This document shows, one piece after another, positions 21,632-33,837 of a stretch of DNA of 64,000 bases (its first letter is position 1; every line of letters begins with the position of its first letter). The notes under the pieces were generated by a model. The model saw only the letters and a program-made list of their open reading frames with translations. It was not told where the DNA came from and searched no databases. This DNA comes from Hygrophila difformis. Lineage: Eukaryota; Streptophyta; Magnoliopsida; Lamiales; Acanthaceae. Location of the stretch: positions 23,761,227 through 23,825,226 of the forward strand of contig JAOANR010000003.1 in NCBI GenBank assembly GCA_030278955.1, in the 5' to 3' direction. The translations under genes were made by a program, and so were the position numbers.

Positions 21632-21737
21632 GTTATACTACATCGATCCACCATAAAATGACGATTTTGATGGAGCATGGACTTTGCATTTATTATTATG
21701 GTTAATACCTCAATATGTGAACAAGAATAAAAATTCT

Positions 21738-21880
21738 ATAGGGGATCGGAATTTGGCCTAGTGGTCATATCTCCTGACTTCCAACTTTATGGTTGGAGGT
21801 TCGAGTTCCACCCGCCCCCTATACTTCTCCTTTTTCTTCTTTATAATTTTTGTGATTTGGGCTTTGTTGACGTTGTTGGA
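21738..21880 (+). mobile_element. tRNA-derived SINE copy
   Basis: Box A-like TGGCCTAGTGGTCAT and box B-like GGTTCGAGTTCCACCC are about 45 bp apart, followed by a pyrimidine-rich tail and TTTTTGTGATTTGGGC. The body matches the SINEs at 46,500 and 47,143 in order and wording. The 3' limit is unclear and no TSD was found. Confidence 0.7.
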
Positions 21881-22130
21881 TGAGACTTGTACGGCATATT
21901 TGATTTTGTAGGAACATTTTCGATAAGCCTAGGCTAAGCCTCACCTATTTTTAAATGCGAGTGTTTAAATCTTTTAAAAATTGGTCAGGCTTCTCCTAAA
22001 CTTATTTTTTAAAAGTCTATTTAAGCATATTATATATTTTTAAATTTTATAAAGAAGATATTTAAATATTAAAATTTAATAATAAATAATAATATACATA
22101 AATATATTTAATAAATTATAAAATTTATAT

Positions 22131-22189
22131 TCCATTTTGTCTTTGTATTTGTTGCTTGTTCTCTGGCCTTTTGGCTTATCAAAAAAAAA
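22131..22189 (+). mobile_element. Short LINE 3' tail with 18-bp TSD
   Basis: A 59-bp insert ends GGCCTTTTGGC, TTATC and poly(A). It is flanked by AAATTATAAAATTTATAT at 22,113-22,130 and 22,190-22,207. The GGCC-TTTT-GGC hairpin just before the A-tail parallels the 4,354 and 21,581 elements. Confidence 0.75.
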
Positions 22190-22669
22190 AAATTATAAAA
22201 TTTATATAAAAATTTTAGATAGACCAGGCTAATAGACTTAATAGGTTTTTTAAAACGTGACACAAATCTTTTTCATTAAATAGATCTTTAAAATGACATG
22301 GAAATACAGACCATGACTAAAATCTTTGTCATGTGTATGCAGTGGGCCATTTCTCGAGTTACCGAGGAGGCGAGGAGTGTACTAGCGCGGACATGAATAA
22401 GACTAAAGTAAAATCCCAAAAGTTACGACTTGCATGTGTCATAATCATGTCTGAATAATACCTAAAGATGTCCCAAGGATAAAGTTCTATACTAAAAAAG
22501 AAAACTGTTCTAGCCTATAAAACATCATCAAATATACTCCTATCAATTAACTCCCCCAAATTCATTTCAATTCCAAAAACCCCAAAACTAAAATACTAAA
22601 GAAATACTTTAATAAAACAAAAAGAACCTTAGTATAGAAAACCAGCCCAGAATGCTATAATCTCTGGCT

Positions 22670-24151
22670 TTAGAAGGGTATTTCGCGTCTCTCAAAGAAA
22701 AACTTCCCTGTAATGAACTGTTCCGGGAGGAAAGCAAGCCACACTGCAGTGTCAGCCCCTTCTTCGGGTGTAACGTTTCCTGTCCAACCAGTCATGGCAG
22801 TCTTCACACGCCCGGGGCAGTAGCAGTTGATGTAAATCTTCTGCCCTTCTGGCCGTTCTGAGAATTCCTTTGCCATCACTCTTGTGTACATGTTCACAGC
22901 TAGTTTGGACAGTGCATAGTCTGTATTGTTTTGAGGCCATCCACCTTCTTTCCATGTGCCATCTTTTACTTGTTCCAGGAATGTAGTCAACATTTGGTCT
23001 ATCACTTCCTCGGATAAGGACTCTTCGTCTTCTAGTTTTTGCTTAAACTCATTCTCAAGTTTCTGCATAATCAAATCATAGAATGCTTTTTTTTGTTGGA
23101 AAGTATTCTCGAAATGGAAAAAGTAATAAAACGATACAAAACTGTACAAACCGAACTTCAATTTTAATCTATCAACCAAACAAAGCCTCATAAGCAATTT
23201 ATCATCATGTGGCAAATGGCGTTCTCTCTTTATGCCACATTGCTAAACATGATTATTATTGATCGCTTGTTGAAGTGTAAAAATTTGGAAATGTCCAATT
23301 GTAGAAAAAAATGAACTTATTTCACAAATTATGCTAATCCACAATCTCATGACCATTACAAAAGGTGCAATTTTCCAAGAACATACCATTCAAGTTGTCC
23401 GAAGGTAGCTTGCTAATTACTTACATTTCTCTTGCCATTCAATCTTCCCAATCGTGAACTGACGTTAACAATGCGAGCGCCTACAGCTGATGGTTTCATA
23501 AGAGGGGCCATTGCTCTGATGACGTTTTTGGTTGCGTAGTAGTTGGTATTAATGACTTTTTCAGCATTCTCCACAGAATTCTCTGATCCAGAATTGAAAT
23601 TTACTCCTGCATTGTTTACCTAGTGGATTTTTTTCCCCATAAGATGAACAAAGAAGTTTCCAATGTCAGAAATGTAGATGATATGAAGGGTACGCTTGTT
23701 AAGTTATTTCAGATTCAACACACTGTAAGTCCAGTACATAGAACAGCCAAATTCTCTTTTGTTATGGATATATGTAACTGACTTGCAATGACACTAGTTT
23801 CAACAACTGCGTACGCACGCATTTAAGGTATAAAAGAGAGAATTACTATTGCTGTTTAAAGATAAGAGGAGAATGTCACTCTACCAGTATATCTATGTGT
23901 CCATATTTTTCTTTAATCCAATCAGTGAAGGCTTCAATTGATGAAGGGTCCACAATATCTAGTTGATGAAATACCACGTTTAGACCACCTTCTTGCAAGA
24001 CCTTGGCAGCTTCTTCACCGACAGCAGTGTCCCGAGATGTGAGAACAACTGTCAATCCGTGCATAGCAAATTGATGTGCAACCTCAAATCCAATTCCCCT
24101 ATTTGCACCGGTCACAACTGCAATTGTGTCCGATGTCCACCATCTGAACAA

Positions 24152-24183
<32 letters not shown>

Positions 24184-24955
24184 CTCAGAATTGATAACAA
24201 ATCCATTGCTCAAAAGTTCAATCACTAGAATAATACAGAAAGAAAAACAGAAACATAGAAGTTGCAAAAAGATCAATGGCACAACAAAAATTCTAATCCA
24301 CTAATGTTAGCAATGGAGTTTGAACAAGAGATCTTTGACTCAGAACTACAAAATTTCCCAAGGGGGCAACACTTCCTTGAATCAGAGCAATACATTAAAT
24401 GTCAAAACTATGGTTGCATAACCATACAATTTTTTGGAAAAAACAATGCAAAATAGGTCAATAAAATTCCGTATTCAGTTTTTTAGGTTTTCGATTATCA
24501 TATTCAGGCAATAATGTATGTTAATAAACATGCGGACCAACTATGTAACGATTAGTAAACATACAATTAACGAAAATCTAAGGTGTTTTTAACCGTTCAA
24601 AATGAAAGCAATGTGACCTGATCAGAAATTGAAAATTATCAGATACAAACGCAAGCATAGATTGATTCTGAAATTGCAAATTCGTGTTGAGGAATGATCC
24701 GTACTGCAGAGTTTCCGAATTCAAAAAATTTAAAGCAACAATACTCCTATTTCAAAGACATTTCCACAATTCCACCATGATTCAACAACAGGAACAGGAA
24801 AACAATCGATTGTCCGATGAAAATGGAGAATAGACAGATACATAGATTAGATTAAATGATTACCTTTGGTGATCGGAGTAGGGAATGGTGCGGAGGAGAG
24901 AGATCTCATGTCGCTTCTTGTCTCGTTTCTCCTTAGATTTCTTCTCCTTTTCCAT
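22670..24955 (-). CDS. Short-chain dehydrogenase/reductase (SDR 2b / carbonyl-reductase-like)
   Basis: Four exons join in phase: 24,955-24,864, 24,143-23,885, 23,619-23,425 and 23,062-22,670 (TAA), 312 residues. The N-terminus is a Lys/Glu-rich leader (MEKEKKSKEKRDKKR). Classical SDR features are intact: cofactor-binding TGANRGIG (residues 42-49), NNAG (119-122), NVSS with the catalytic Ser near 171, and YALSK with Tyr231 and Lys235. The C-terminus ends FFFERREIPF. It belongs to the plant carbonyl reductase/menthol-dehydrogenase-like group, NAD(P)H-dependent and probably cytosolic. The substrate cannot be told from sequence. The start is the first ATG in frame with good family agreement; all splice sites are GT..AG. 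No defect is seen, so the gene looks functional. Confidence 0.93.
24151..24182. repeat. (TA)n microsatellite in SDR intron 1
   Basis: About 15 TA units immediately upstream of the exon 2 acceptor, with only AGTATA-to-exon spacing on the coding strand. Confidence 0.9.
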
Positions 24956-25499
24956 AATTGATGATTGATAGGTTGGGCAAACAAATGAAGGAATGAGAAA
25001 TTGAGAAGAAAAAAGGAAAAGGGATGCTTTGTGTTGATTTGTAACTGACACAAACTGCCCATTGTTCTATTTCCCGGTAAAGATGGAGTCCGTGTTTAAA
25101 CATCTGCCGCCACGTGGCGCACTCTGGACTACTGGTATGAACAATTAAAATTAATATAACTAGTAATTAACCCGTCGAGACTCGACGGGCATAATTATAT
25201 ATTTTATATAATATATATACTTATATTGTATAAAATAATCATAAATTATACTTCTATTTGAGTAATGAAAATGTGTAATGATTTTATATTTATTCGAAAG
25301 ATGATGTATATGATAATATAATTTTATTATTTTTAAAACTAACTAAGAAATTACATTATGCCGTCTTCTTTAGCTTCTTTGGATTAACAGATGAATAAAA
25401 ATAATTATTAAAATAATATCTTATTTAATTTGAAATTTAAATTAAAATAAAACAAAATGTATATATTCGTATTAAGCATAATATGAAAAATTCCTCACA

Positions 25500-26850
25500 A
25501 TTTGATGAAAATTTTATTCCTGAAAATCTCACTGGTATGGGCTAGTATAGTACTATCTTTTAAAATGTCTGTATTTGAAGTGGTGCAGTTTATATTTGTA
25601 TATGTACTCTTAAAAATTGTCGCTATAGGATCACCCGTAAAGTTTATAAGAATATCATCCGGAAATATAACATTTAATTGTAGATCTTTAAAATCAATAC
25701 CGGCCTTATCATCACCTAGCTAAATTAAGTATTCATTTCGCAAATTTTCTTTCATATATAAATTTTATTATAAACAATATTTCTTGTGGTATCTTGAGTT
25801 AATCATTCTTAATTGCATATTAATACTTTGAGCCATATCTTGCTAGCGAAGCGAAATATTGCAACATAACTATTCATGGGAAAAACTGGTTTTGGAAGAT
25901 AAAGTCCAACATTCTTTAAAAATTGACATTGACTTTTGTTTATAATTATAGCAAAACAAACTACAAGTTGAAATTTTCTCATCTAAAATCGAATCAGGAA
26001 TTTGATTAAATCAATTAGGCTCATAATCATTCTACCAATCAAGAATTTACTTTCATGTTTTCTCGAAAATTAGTTTAACCTCATAATATGGTTCCGCGTC
26101 TTGATTATTATCAACCTACTTATATTGTATACTTCATTTGATGGATCTATATTCCTAATAAGCATGATTATGCAACTCTAATTCAACGTTATTTCATGAT
26201 TCGGTAATCCAGAACAATTGATTGTGTTTAGATGTTATAGTGAAAATAATTTATTGGCATTATCTATGTTTTCATCATCTTGACAAATATTATTATAAAT
26301 GATATATATACATTTTCATTTACAAACATACGTTCCATGATTTAATCATTGATCGTATCAACAATCTTGTTGTAGGAAATAGTATAGCAATATCTTTAAA
26401 AATATATGGATTTGAAGTGGTGCATTTTATATGTGTATAAGTACTCTAAACAATTGTCGCTATAGGATCTCCTGTAGAATTTATAAAATTATAATTTGGA
26501 AATGTCACATCTAATTGTACATTTTCAAAATCAATACCAGATTTACACAATACCCCTACATGAAGAATTCATTGTGAAGTTTGTGTAATATATAATTTTT
26601 ATTATCAACAACATTTATTGTAGTATCTTGGGTTAATCCATCTTACATATTAATACTTAATACTTCGAGTCCCCTCTTTCCAGTGACACGAGGTATTACA
26701 GCATATCACTAACATAGGAAAAAAATGATTTTTGAAGATAGAGTCCAACCTTCTTTAAAAAATGACAATGACTTTTTTTTTATAGTCATAGTAAAACAAA
26801 TTGCGAGTGTGACATTTTTTTCTTTGGAATTGAATGGAGAATTTGGTTAA
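25500..26850 (-). pseudogene. Helitron helicase (PIF1-like) relic, internally duplicated
   Basis: On the minus strand the text matches the C-terminal part of plant Helitron helicases. Near 25,680-25,500: KAGIDFKDLQL then FTGDPIATIFKSTY. Near 26,580-26,420: GIDFENVQLDVTFP and STGDPIATIV. Near 26,210: SGLPNHE. Near 25,960-25,850: INKSQCQFLKNVGLYLPKP. Another copy of that last block lies near 26,830-26,680. The order is therefore end-block, mid-block, end-block, mid-block: a tandem duplication of about 830 bp. Stops and frameshifts throughout; not translatable. Confidence 0.8.
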
Positions 26851-26973
26851 TTCAGACGGGCTCATAATTAATTCTTCATAGAATATGAATTTTCACACTT
26901 CTCTTAATAATTATAATTCTTTTGTATCATTTTAAATATAATAAAACATAAGTAAGATCTATTCTATTTAGTA

Positions 26974-27240
26974 CTCCCTCCATCTCATTTAACTTGTCTT
27001 GTTTGACTTTTGCACACAACCAGATGCACTTTTTCAACCGTTAATATCTCAAAATATGAACAACAAAAAAGTATGTTAAACATATACTATATATTCTAAA
27101 ACTACATGATTATACGATTCTAACAAAACCCAACTCGACTATTTTTTCTCCAAATATATACTTGCAATTAAATCGAGTCAAAGATGACAATGAACAATGT
27201 CAAAAAGTCAAACATGACACGTTAGCTGGGATGGAGGGAG
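26974..27240. mobile_element. Stowaway MITE, 267 bp
   Basis: Terminal inverted repeats CTCCCTCCATCTCATTT and AGCTGGGATGGAGGGAG, flanked by TA on both sides (26,972-26,973 and 27,241-27,242). Non-coding Tc1/mariner-derived element. Confidence 0.9.
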
Positions 27241-27304
27241 TATATATTTATATAAAATTAGAATGATATAATTATAAACAATATTTTTTAACGATTAACA
27301 ACTA

Positions 27305-27553
27305 CTTCTTCCGTTCTTTTATAAGTGACAAATTGAAGGTTTTGTTACTGTTCATTGAGCAATTTTGTTCAAGTTTATAATACAATTATATAAGATAAAA
27401 CATAGTCAAGTGGGATCTTGTTTGATTCGTCTCATCGCATAGATTAAGAATATCAAATTTTTATAATTTTTACTTTTATGCAATTTGAGTTATTGAGGAT
27501 TAAAAACGTATATTAGATATGGGTCCGTGGTATTTAAAAAAGAACGGATGTAG
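27305..27553. mobile_element. Stowaway-like MITE, 249 bp
   Basis: Ends CTTCTTCCGTTCTTTT and AAAAGAACGGATGTAG with TA on both sides. The interior resembles the truncated element at 59,670. Confidence 0.85.
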
Positions 27554-27619
27554 TATATAATTGTATATTACTTTTAATAAATATATAATTGTATATTACT
27601 TTTAAGAGAAGTGACATAT

Positions 27620-28430
27620 TTTTGTGAAAACATGGCATATATACATTAATTAATATATATTTACAAATCTTTTCCATATATATTCATTAATGTATCTTTT
27701 AATAATATATCTTCCATATATACACTGCGAATTCCATTAAGTTTCAAATTTCAAATTTTTAAAAACTGAAAATTGTACGAATTTCATATAAATTGGAAAT
27801 TAAATATCTTTTAAAAACTAAAAATTGGGATTTCATATACACATTAATATACATTTAATATGAATAAATAAATACATGCAATATACATTTTGATTACATC
27901 ATTTACCACATCAAAAAAATATGACCGAAATTGAGACTAATATGATCACCATTACCGACGTTATACAAAATTACCGACATTACAATATAATCCAATATGA
28001 TCACCATATTGAAATATAAACGCAACATAATTTTTAGTTGACAGTGCCGAACCTCGTCCTAATGACTAATAATACTATAGTGCAAAAACTGAAAATGTTT
28101 ATTCATGTTATAATGATCATTTGGTGTAAAAACTCAAAATCTATAAATAAATAATAAATGCAGCAATAAAATATAAAATAAATAAAATAAAAAATACAAA
28201 ATTATAAAATATAAAATAAAAATGCAAAATAATAAATTAAAAAATAGATAAAATAAAAATAAAAAGTTTCAAATTTTATCTTTCAAATCTTTTTAAAAGT
28301 GAATAAATCTCTAATGAATAAATAAATAACGCGAAAATCTAAAAATAGTAAATTTAAAATTTCAAAATAATATAAATAAAATAAAAAATACAAAATTTCA
28401 AATTTGAAATCTTTCAAATATATTTAAAAG
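27620..28430. other. AT-rich non-coding stretch inside the Helitron
   Basis: Many short repeats of TTTCAAATTTTTAAAA, ATATAAATTGGAAATT and AAAATAAATAAAATAAA; no gene seen. Confidence 0.4.
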
Positions 28431-28645
28431 TGAAGATTGTGGGATTCCATATAAATTGAAAATTCCATATATATTTCAATAATTGAAAATATATAATAAA
28501 TAAATAAATAAATGTGAAAATTTAAAAATAATTAATTAAAAATGCAAAAATCTATGAAAATTAGAAATTTGAAATGGAGACACCACATTAAATTTAGGAT
28601 GGGTTGTTCACTAATGCTTTAATATATATATATATATATATAGAT
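28430..28645. repeat. ~210-bp duplicated terminal segment, copy 1
   Basis: Runs from ATTGTGGGATTCCATATAAA to GGTTGTTCACTAATGCTTT and a TA run. Its second copy is split into 28,765-28,854 and 29,801-29,938 by the Helitron at 28,855. Copy 1 therefore shows the uninterrupted arrangement. Confidence 0.75.
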
Positions 28646-28854
28646 GATATAAGTACGTATGATTTATATATAATATATATAAATTGGAATTGGAAATTCT
28701 ATATAAATTTAAAATTCAAAATCTTTCAAATCTTTTTAAAGTTCAAATTTCAAATCTTTTTAAAAGTGAACAATATTGTGGGATTTCCATATAAATTGGA
28801 AATTCAATATATTTCTAAATTAGAAAATCTATAATGAATAAATCTATCTATCTA

Positions 28855-29800
28855 TCTATACTATAATAAATCCTCGAAGCATATTTTAATGTTTGACTAT
28901 ATTACCCTTTTAAGTTATAATTAATCTATTTATAAAAAATAATATGTTATGGGTTAAAATAGTAATTTTACCTCAAAGATATGCATATCTTTCATAAAGA
29001 TGCATATAAAAGGTTTAGAAAGTAAAATCACTTCATCCTAAAATTTCATGACCGTAGGATTGAAAATATGTTAATCTCCACCATTTATTCATAATATTAA
29101 ATAAATCTTGAAGCCACAATTTTATTGTGATACCTATATTGCCCTTTTAAGTCATCATTATTTTTCTTTATAAAAATATATATTATGGGTTTAAACAGTA
29201 AAAAAAATACATAACAAATCTTTAAATAAATATACTGTATATACTATTTTGACTAAAAAATACTTAGGAGTATTAGAATTTAAATTTTTATTGTAAAATG
29301 TTTTCTGAAAAACTACATATTATACAAAAAATAAAAAAAGCATTTCATAAATAATAAAAATTCAATATACTACTTTATGTAAAAGAAATTAATGTCATTA
29401 ATCTACATGCATAATTTTAATACTACCTTTGTTCCTTTTGTATAAATATAATATATACCATCAACATATTTTTGCGGGTAATTAAAGCTAATTAGAAAGA
29501 CGAAAGTTTTAAAGTACTTAATTAATTTAATTATACATATAATATTTATAATAGTAGGGGTGGTAATCATGGATTAGTTTTTCTATTTATATTTTATTTG
29601 CATAAAAAATTGAATTATACTGTGGTATATGTATTATGAAAAAAAATTAAAAATTTATTTTTTCTATCATTTAAGAAAAAGATAATAGAAATTATATTTT
29701 ATTAAAAATATTTTTTTCATAAATACACTAAAATAATAATATCTATATTTTATATTAAAAAAATTAATACCCGTGCGCGGAGCACGGGTGAAAAATCTAG
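28855..29800 (+). mobile_element. Non-autonomous Helitron, 946 bp
   Basis: Begins TCTATACTATAATAAATCC after a host A and ends with an 8-bp hairpin (ACCCGTGC at 29,769-29,776, GCACGGGT at 29,782-29,789), GAAAAATCTAG and a host T at 29,801. No coding capacity. The 5' ~100 bp is repeated once inside: AATAAATCCTCGAAGC near 28,864 and AATAAATCTTGAAGCC near 29,100. The TCTA run at 28,843-28,858 leaves the exact first base uncertain by a few bases. Confidence 0.85.
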
Positions 29801-30078
29801 TAAATAAATAAATGAGAAAATCTAAAATTAATAAATTAAAAAATGCAAAAATCTATAAAAATTGGAAATTTAAAATAGAGACACCACATTAAATGTAGCA
29901 TAGGTTGTTCACTAATGCTTTTATTAATATATATATAGATAATGCATGCATATATAGTTATTTACTACTAGTATATTTTAATCATATAATTCTCTGTTTT
30001 TGTAGTGATAAAAGTGAAGAATTTTTTATATAATAAATAATCTAATTTGTTAAAAAAAAGTACTCCTACTTCATATTA

Positions 30079-30414
30079 CTCCCACCATCCCCTAATTCCG
30101 TCCAACTTTTTTGTTTGGTTCGGTCCATTATAATTGTCACATTTCCTTTTCATTTTCAAGATATAATTAAATATTAATTATTAAAGTTACTACTCACATC
30201 ACATTACATCAATAAATTCAAACCCACAAATATCATAACACATATAAATAAACCAAAAAAAAATTTCAAATACATTACAATTATATCACATAAATTTTTA
30301 ATTTACCCACATTTTATACACTAATTTATCACTACATTAAATATTAACTATATCCACATAAAATATCATACTAAAAAATTTTGGGACATTTTCATCTTAA
30401 TGGGACGAAGGGAG
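30079..30414. mobile_element. Stowaway MITE, 336 bp
   Basis: Ends CTCCCACCATCCCC and AATGGGACGAAGGGAG, flanked by TA (30,077-30,078 and 30,415-30,416). Confidence 0.88.
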
Positions 30415-30687
30415 TATAATTTGTAATGAAGAGTTTAAAAATTTTGGGAAGAAATTTGATATACAAATCTATATAATAATCTAAAACAAAATAGTCTAAC
30501 ACACACACACTTTCCCGCCCAAATATTTCCCCCTCACAAAATCCATTTTTTTACACTCTCTCTCACACACTAACTTATTTACAGTTCTGCCACCGGACCG
30601 TGCTCCACATTAATGATAATTATAAATATGCCATGGACCGTGCTCCAATTTCTATATTAAACCTGCATCTCATTTATTCCCTTCCTC

Positions 30688-30697
30688 CTATAAATAT
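30688..30697 (+). promoter_or_regulatory. TATA box candidate (CTATAAATAT)
   Basis: Preceded by CT-rich DNA and followed about 30 bp on by TCCACCTC and pyrimidine-rich leader text. It sits upstream of the duplicated short-exon unit at 30,776. Confidence 0.45.
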
Positions 30698-30775
30698 GTG
30701 TATTATAATCCACCTCAAAATCATATCCTTACATCTTCATCTAACATTTCTCTCAATATTATAGCTTTTGTTCCA

Positions 30776-31215
30776 TTTAACAAATACATCTCCCACCATT
30801 TTATAGCTTTTCTTATTCAATTTCATGTTTCTTTCTCCCTCTTTTGCTAATATCTTTGTTTTCTTTTGTTATTGTTTTGGTGACAGTTATTGGAACAACG
30901 AGAGTACAAACTCAAGTGACGAAGAACATTTTGAATGGATGAAGAGCTAAGGAATATTCATAATCATAAAAGATTAAATCAATTGTTGTGACATCTTCTT
31001 CTATGACAAATACATCTCCCCGCCATTTTATAGCTCTTATGATTCAATTTCATGCCTCTTTCTCCCTTTTTTGCTAATATTTTTATTTTCTTTTGTTGTT
31101 GTTTTGGTGACAGATATTGGAACAACGATAGTACAGACTCAAATGACGAAGAGCATTTTGAATGGATAAAGATCTAAGGAATATTCATAATCATAAAAGA
31201 ATAAATCAATTGTTT
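30776..31215 (+). repeat. ~228-bp tandem duplication with a short acidic exon
   Basis: Two copies (30,776-31,000 and 31,004-31,215) of a segment with a pyrimidine tract, GTGACAG acceptor-like site, and a short frame ending in a stop: YWNNESTNSSDEEHFEWMKS in copy 1, with a near-identical acidic end (DSTDSNDEEHFEW) in copy 2. A poly(A)-like TTCAATAAGAG follows near 31,315. It looks like the last exon of a small gene, duplicated together with its acceptor. I do not recognise the gene. Confidence 0.5.
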
Positions 31216-31375
31216 GGTTGTTCTTTTTGTGGAAAGATTTGTTCTACCGAGTGTAAATAATTGGATGAGCTAATTAGTTATAGCATTATTTTCTCAGAAT
31301 CTTTTGTATTTTATTCAATAAGAGAGTTTCGAATTTGTCTATATCATTTTTATCCATGTTCTATTCTCAATTACT

Positions 31376-33830
31376 CCATTCAATGATTGATTAATATCAA
31401 ATCATTTCTATTCTCAAGTTAAATATGACAATGTTGAATTATCATTGCTTTAAATTACATTAAAACGAAATGATCCCATAATTAAAGGATGTAATTTGGA
31501 AATCATCATTGCTAATTTGATAGCTAAAAATGATAGTTTACTTTAATGGGTAGATCTTATAATATTAGATAACTAATTAGAAAATTTTTGAATGGATGAA
31601 TTAATAATGGAAAATGATGATGAAAAAATTAATATGCCAAAAATTAGCATTCAATGATTGATTAATATCAAATTAATTCTATTCTCAAGTTAAATATGAC
31701 AATGTTGAATTATCATTGCTTTAAATTAAATTAAAAGAGTATATTTAAATTCTAACAAATTTTTTATTATATCAATTGGCTAATTATAGCAATAAGTTTA
31801 TTAATTATAATATTAACTTTGGAAAAAATATTGTGATGATTTAATATAGATACTACGTTTTGAAATGGATTTTATCTATATTGGCAACTAAATCTTTCCA
31901 TTTAAATATATCCGTATATTGGAAACTAAATATTAAATAAAAAATGAAAACTAAATATTAGAATATGTATTTTTAAAATAAACCATTCTAAATATGTGTT
32001 TTTTAATTTTAAAAATGTATTTTACTTTATCAGATCCAAAAATCATAAATATTTAAATCATTGTACACTAATAGAGAATGAAATGATCCCATAATTAAAA
32101 GATGTAATTTGGAAATCATCATTGCTAATTTGATCATTAAAAATGATTGTTTACTTTAATTGGTAGATCTTATAATATTAGATAACTAATTATAAAATTT
32201 TTGAATGGATGAATTAATAATGGAAAATGATGATGAAAAAATTAATATGCAAAAAATTAGCATTTAATGATTGATTAATATCAAATTAATTCTATTCTCA
32301 AGTTAAATATGACAATGTTGAATTATCATTGCTTTAAATTAAAAGATTATATTTAAATTCTAACAAATTTTTTATTATATCAATTGGCTAATTATAGCAA
32401 TAAGTTTATTAATTATAATATTAATTTTGGAAAAAATATTGTGATGATTTAATATATATATTACGTTTTGAAATGGATTTTATCTATATTGGCAACTAAA
32501 TCTTTCCATTCAAATATATCCATATATTGGAAACTAAATATTAAATAAAAAATGAAAACTAAATATTAGAATATGTATTTTTAAAATAAGCCATTCTATA
32601 TATGTGCTTTATAATTTTAAAAATGTATTTTACTTTATTAGATCCAAAAATCATAAATATTTAAATCATTGTACACTAATAGAGAATGAAATGATCACAT
32701 AATTAAAGGATGTAATTTGAAAATCATCATTGCTAATTTGATAGTTAAAAATGATAGTTTACTTTAATTTGTATATCTTATAATATTAGATAACTAATTA
32801 TAAAATTTTTGAATGGATGAATTAATAATGAAAAATGATGATGAAAAAATTAATATGCCAAAAATTAGCATTCAATGATTGATTAATATCAAATTAATTC
32901 TATTCTCAAGTTAAATATAACAGTGTTGAATTATCATTGCTTTAAATTAAAAGATTATATTTAAATTCTAAAAAAAATTATTATATCATTTGGCTATTTA
33001 TAGCAATAAGTTTATTAATTATAATATTAACTTTGGAAAAAATATTGTGATGATTTAATATAGATACTACGTTTTGAAATGGATTTTATCTATATTGGCA
33101 ACTAAATCTTTCCATTCAAATATATCCATATATTGGAAACTAAATATTAAATAAAAAATGAAAACTAAATATTAGAATATGTATTTTAAAATAAGCCATT
33201 CTAAATATATGTTTTTTAATTTTAAAAATATATTTTACTTTATTAGATCCAAAAATCATAAATATTTAAATCATGTACACTAATAGAGAATGAAATGATC
33301 CCATAATTAAAGGATGTAATTTGAAAATCATCATTGCTAATTTGATAGTTAAAAATGATAGTTTACTTTAATTGGTAAATCTTATAATATTAGATAACTA
33401 ATTATAAAATTTTTGAATGGATGAATTAATAATGGAAAATGATGATGAAAAAATTAATATGCCAAAAATTAGCATTCAATGATTGATTAATATCAAATTA
33501 ATTCTATTCTCAAGTTAAATATGACAGTGTTGAATTATAATTGCTTTAAATTAAAAGATTATATTTAAATTCTAACAAATTTTTTTATTATATCAATTGG
33601 CTAATTATAGCAATAAGTTTATTAATTATAATATTAACTTTGGAAAAAAATTTTGTGATGACTTAATATAGTTACTACGTTTTGAAATTGATTTTATCTA
33701 TATTGACAACTAAATCTTTCCATTAAAATATATCCATATATTGGAAACTAAATATTAAATAAAAAAACTAAATATTAGAATATGTATTTTTAAAATAAAC
33801 CATTCTAAATATGTGTTTTTTAAGATAAAT
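31376..33830. repeat. Tandem array, ~605-bp unit, about four copies
   Basis: ATTCAATGATTGATTAATATC recurs at about 31,648, 32,262, 32,868 and 33,473 (spacings 614, 606, 604), with a partial copy from 31,376. Landmarks ACTAAATCTTTCCATT and GTACACTAATAGAGAATG repeat in register. A diverged partial copy continues to about 34,940. Non-coding. Confidence 0.9.
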
Positions 33831-33837
33831 AAAACAG

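Larger units (their letters stand above)
25160..28645 (-). mobile_element. Degenerate autonomous-type Helitron, minus strand
   Basis: The 3' end on the minus strand is a 9-bp stem hairpin (CCCGTCGAG / CTCGACGGG at 25,171-25,189) followed by TTAATTACTAG and a host T at 25,159. A candidate 5' end, TCTATATATAT.. on the minus strand, lies near 28,643. A second, nearly identical candidate lies near 29,935 because that terminal region is duplicated. Decayed Helitron helicase sequence in the same orientation occupies 25,500-26,850. Two Stowaway MITEs sit inside. The 5' limit is tentative. Confidence 0.65.

Noticed and set aside
20553..24955. SDR gene as a Helitron-captured gene
   Set aside because: The gene is complete with all introns and its own N-terminus, and no 5' Helitron end was found beyond it. 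An ordinary host gene is the simpler reading.
31376..33830. Centromeric-type satellite
   Set aside because: Only about four copies of 605 bp, lying within a probable Helitron, so a local array is more likely.
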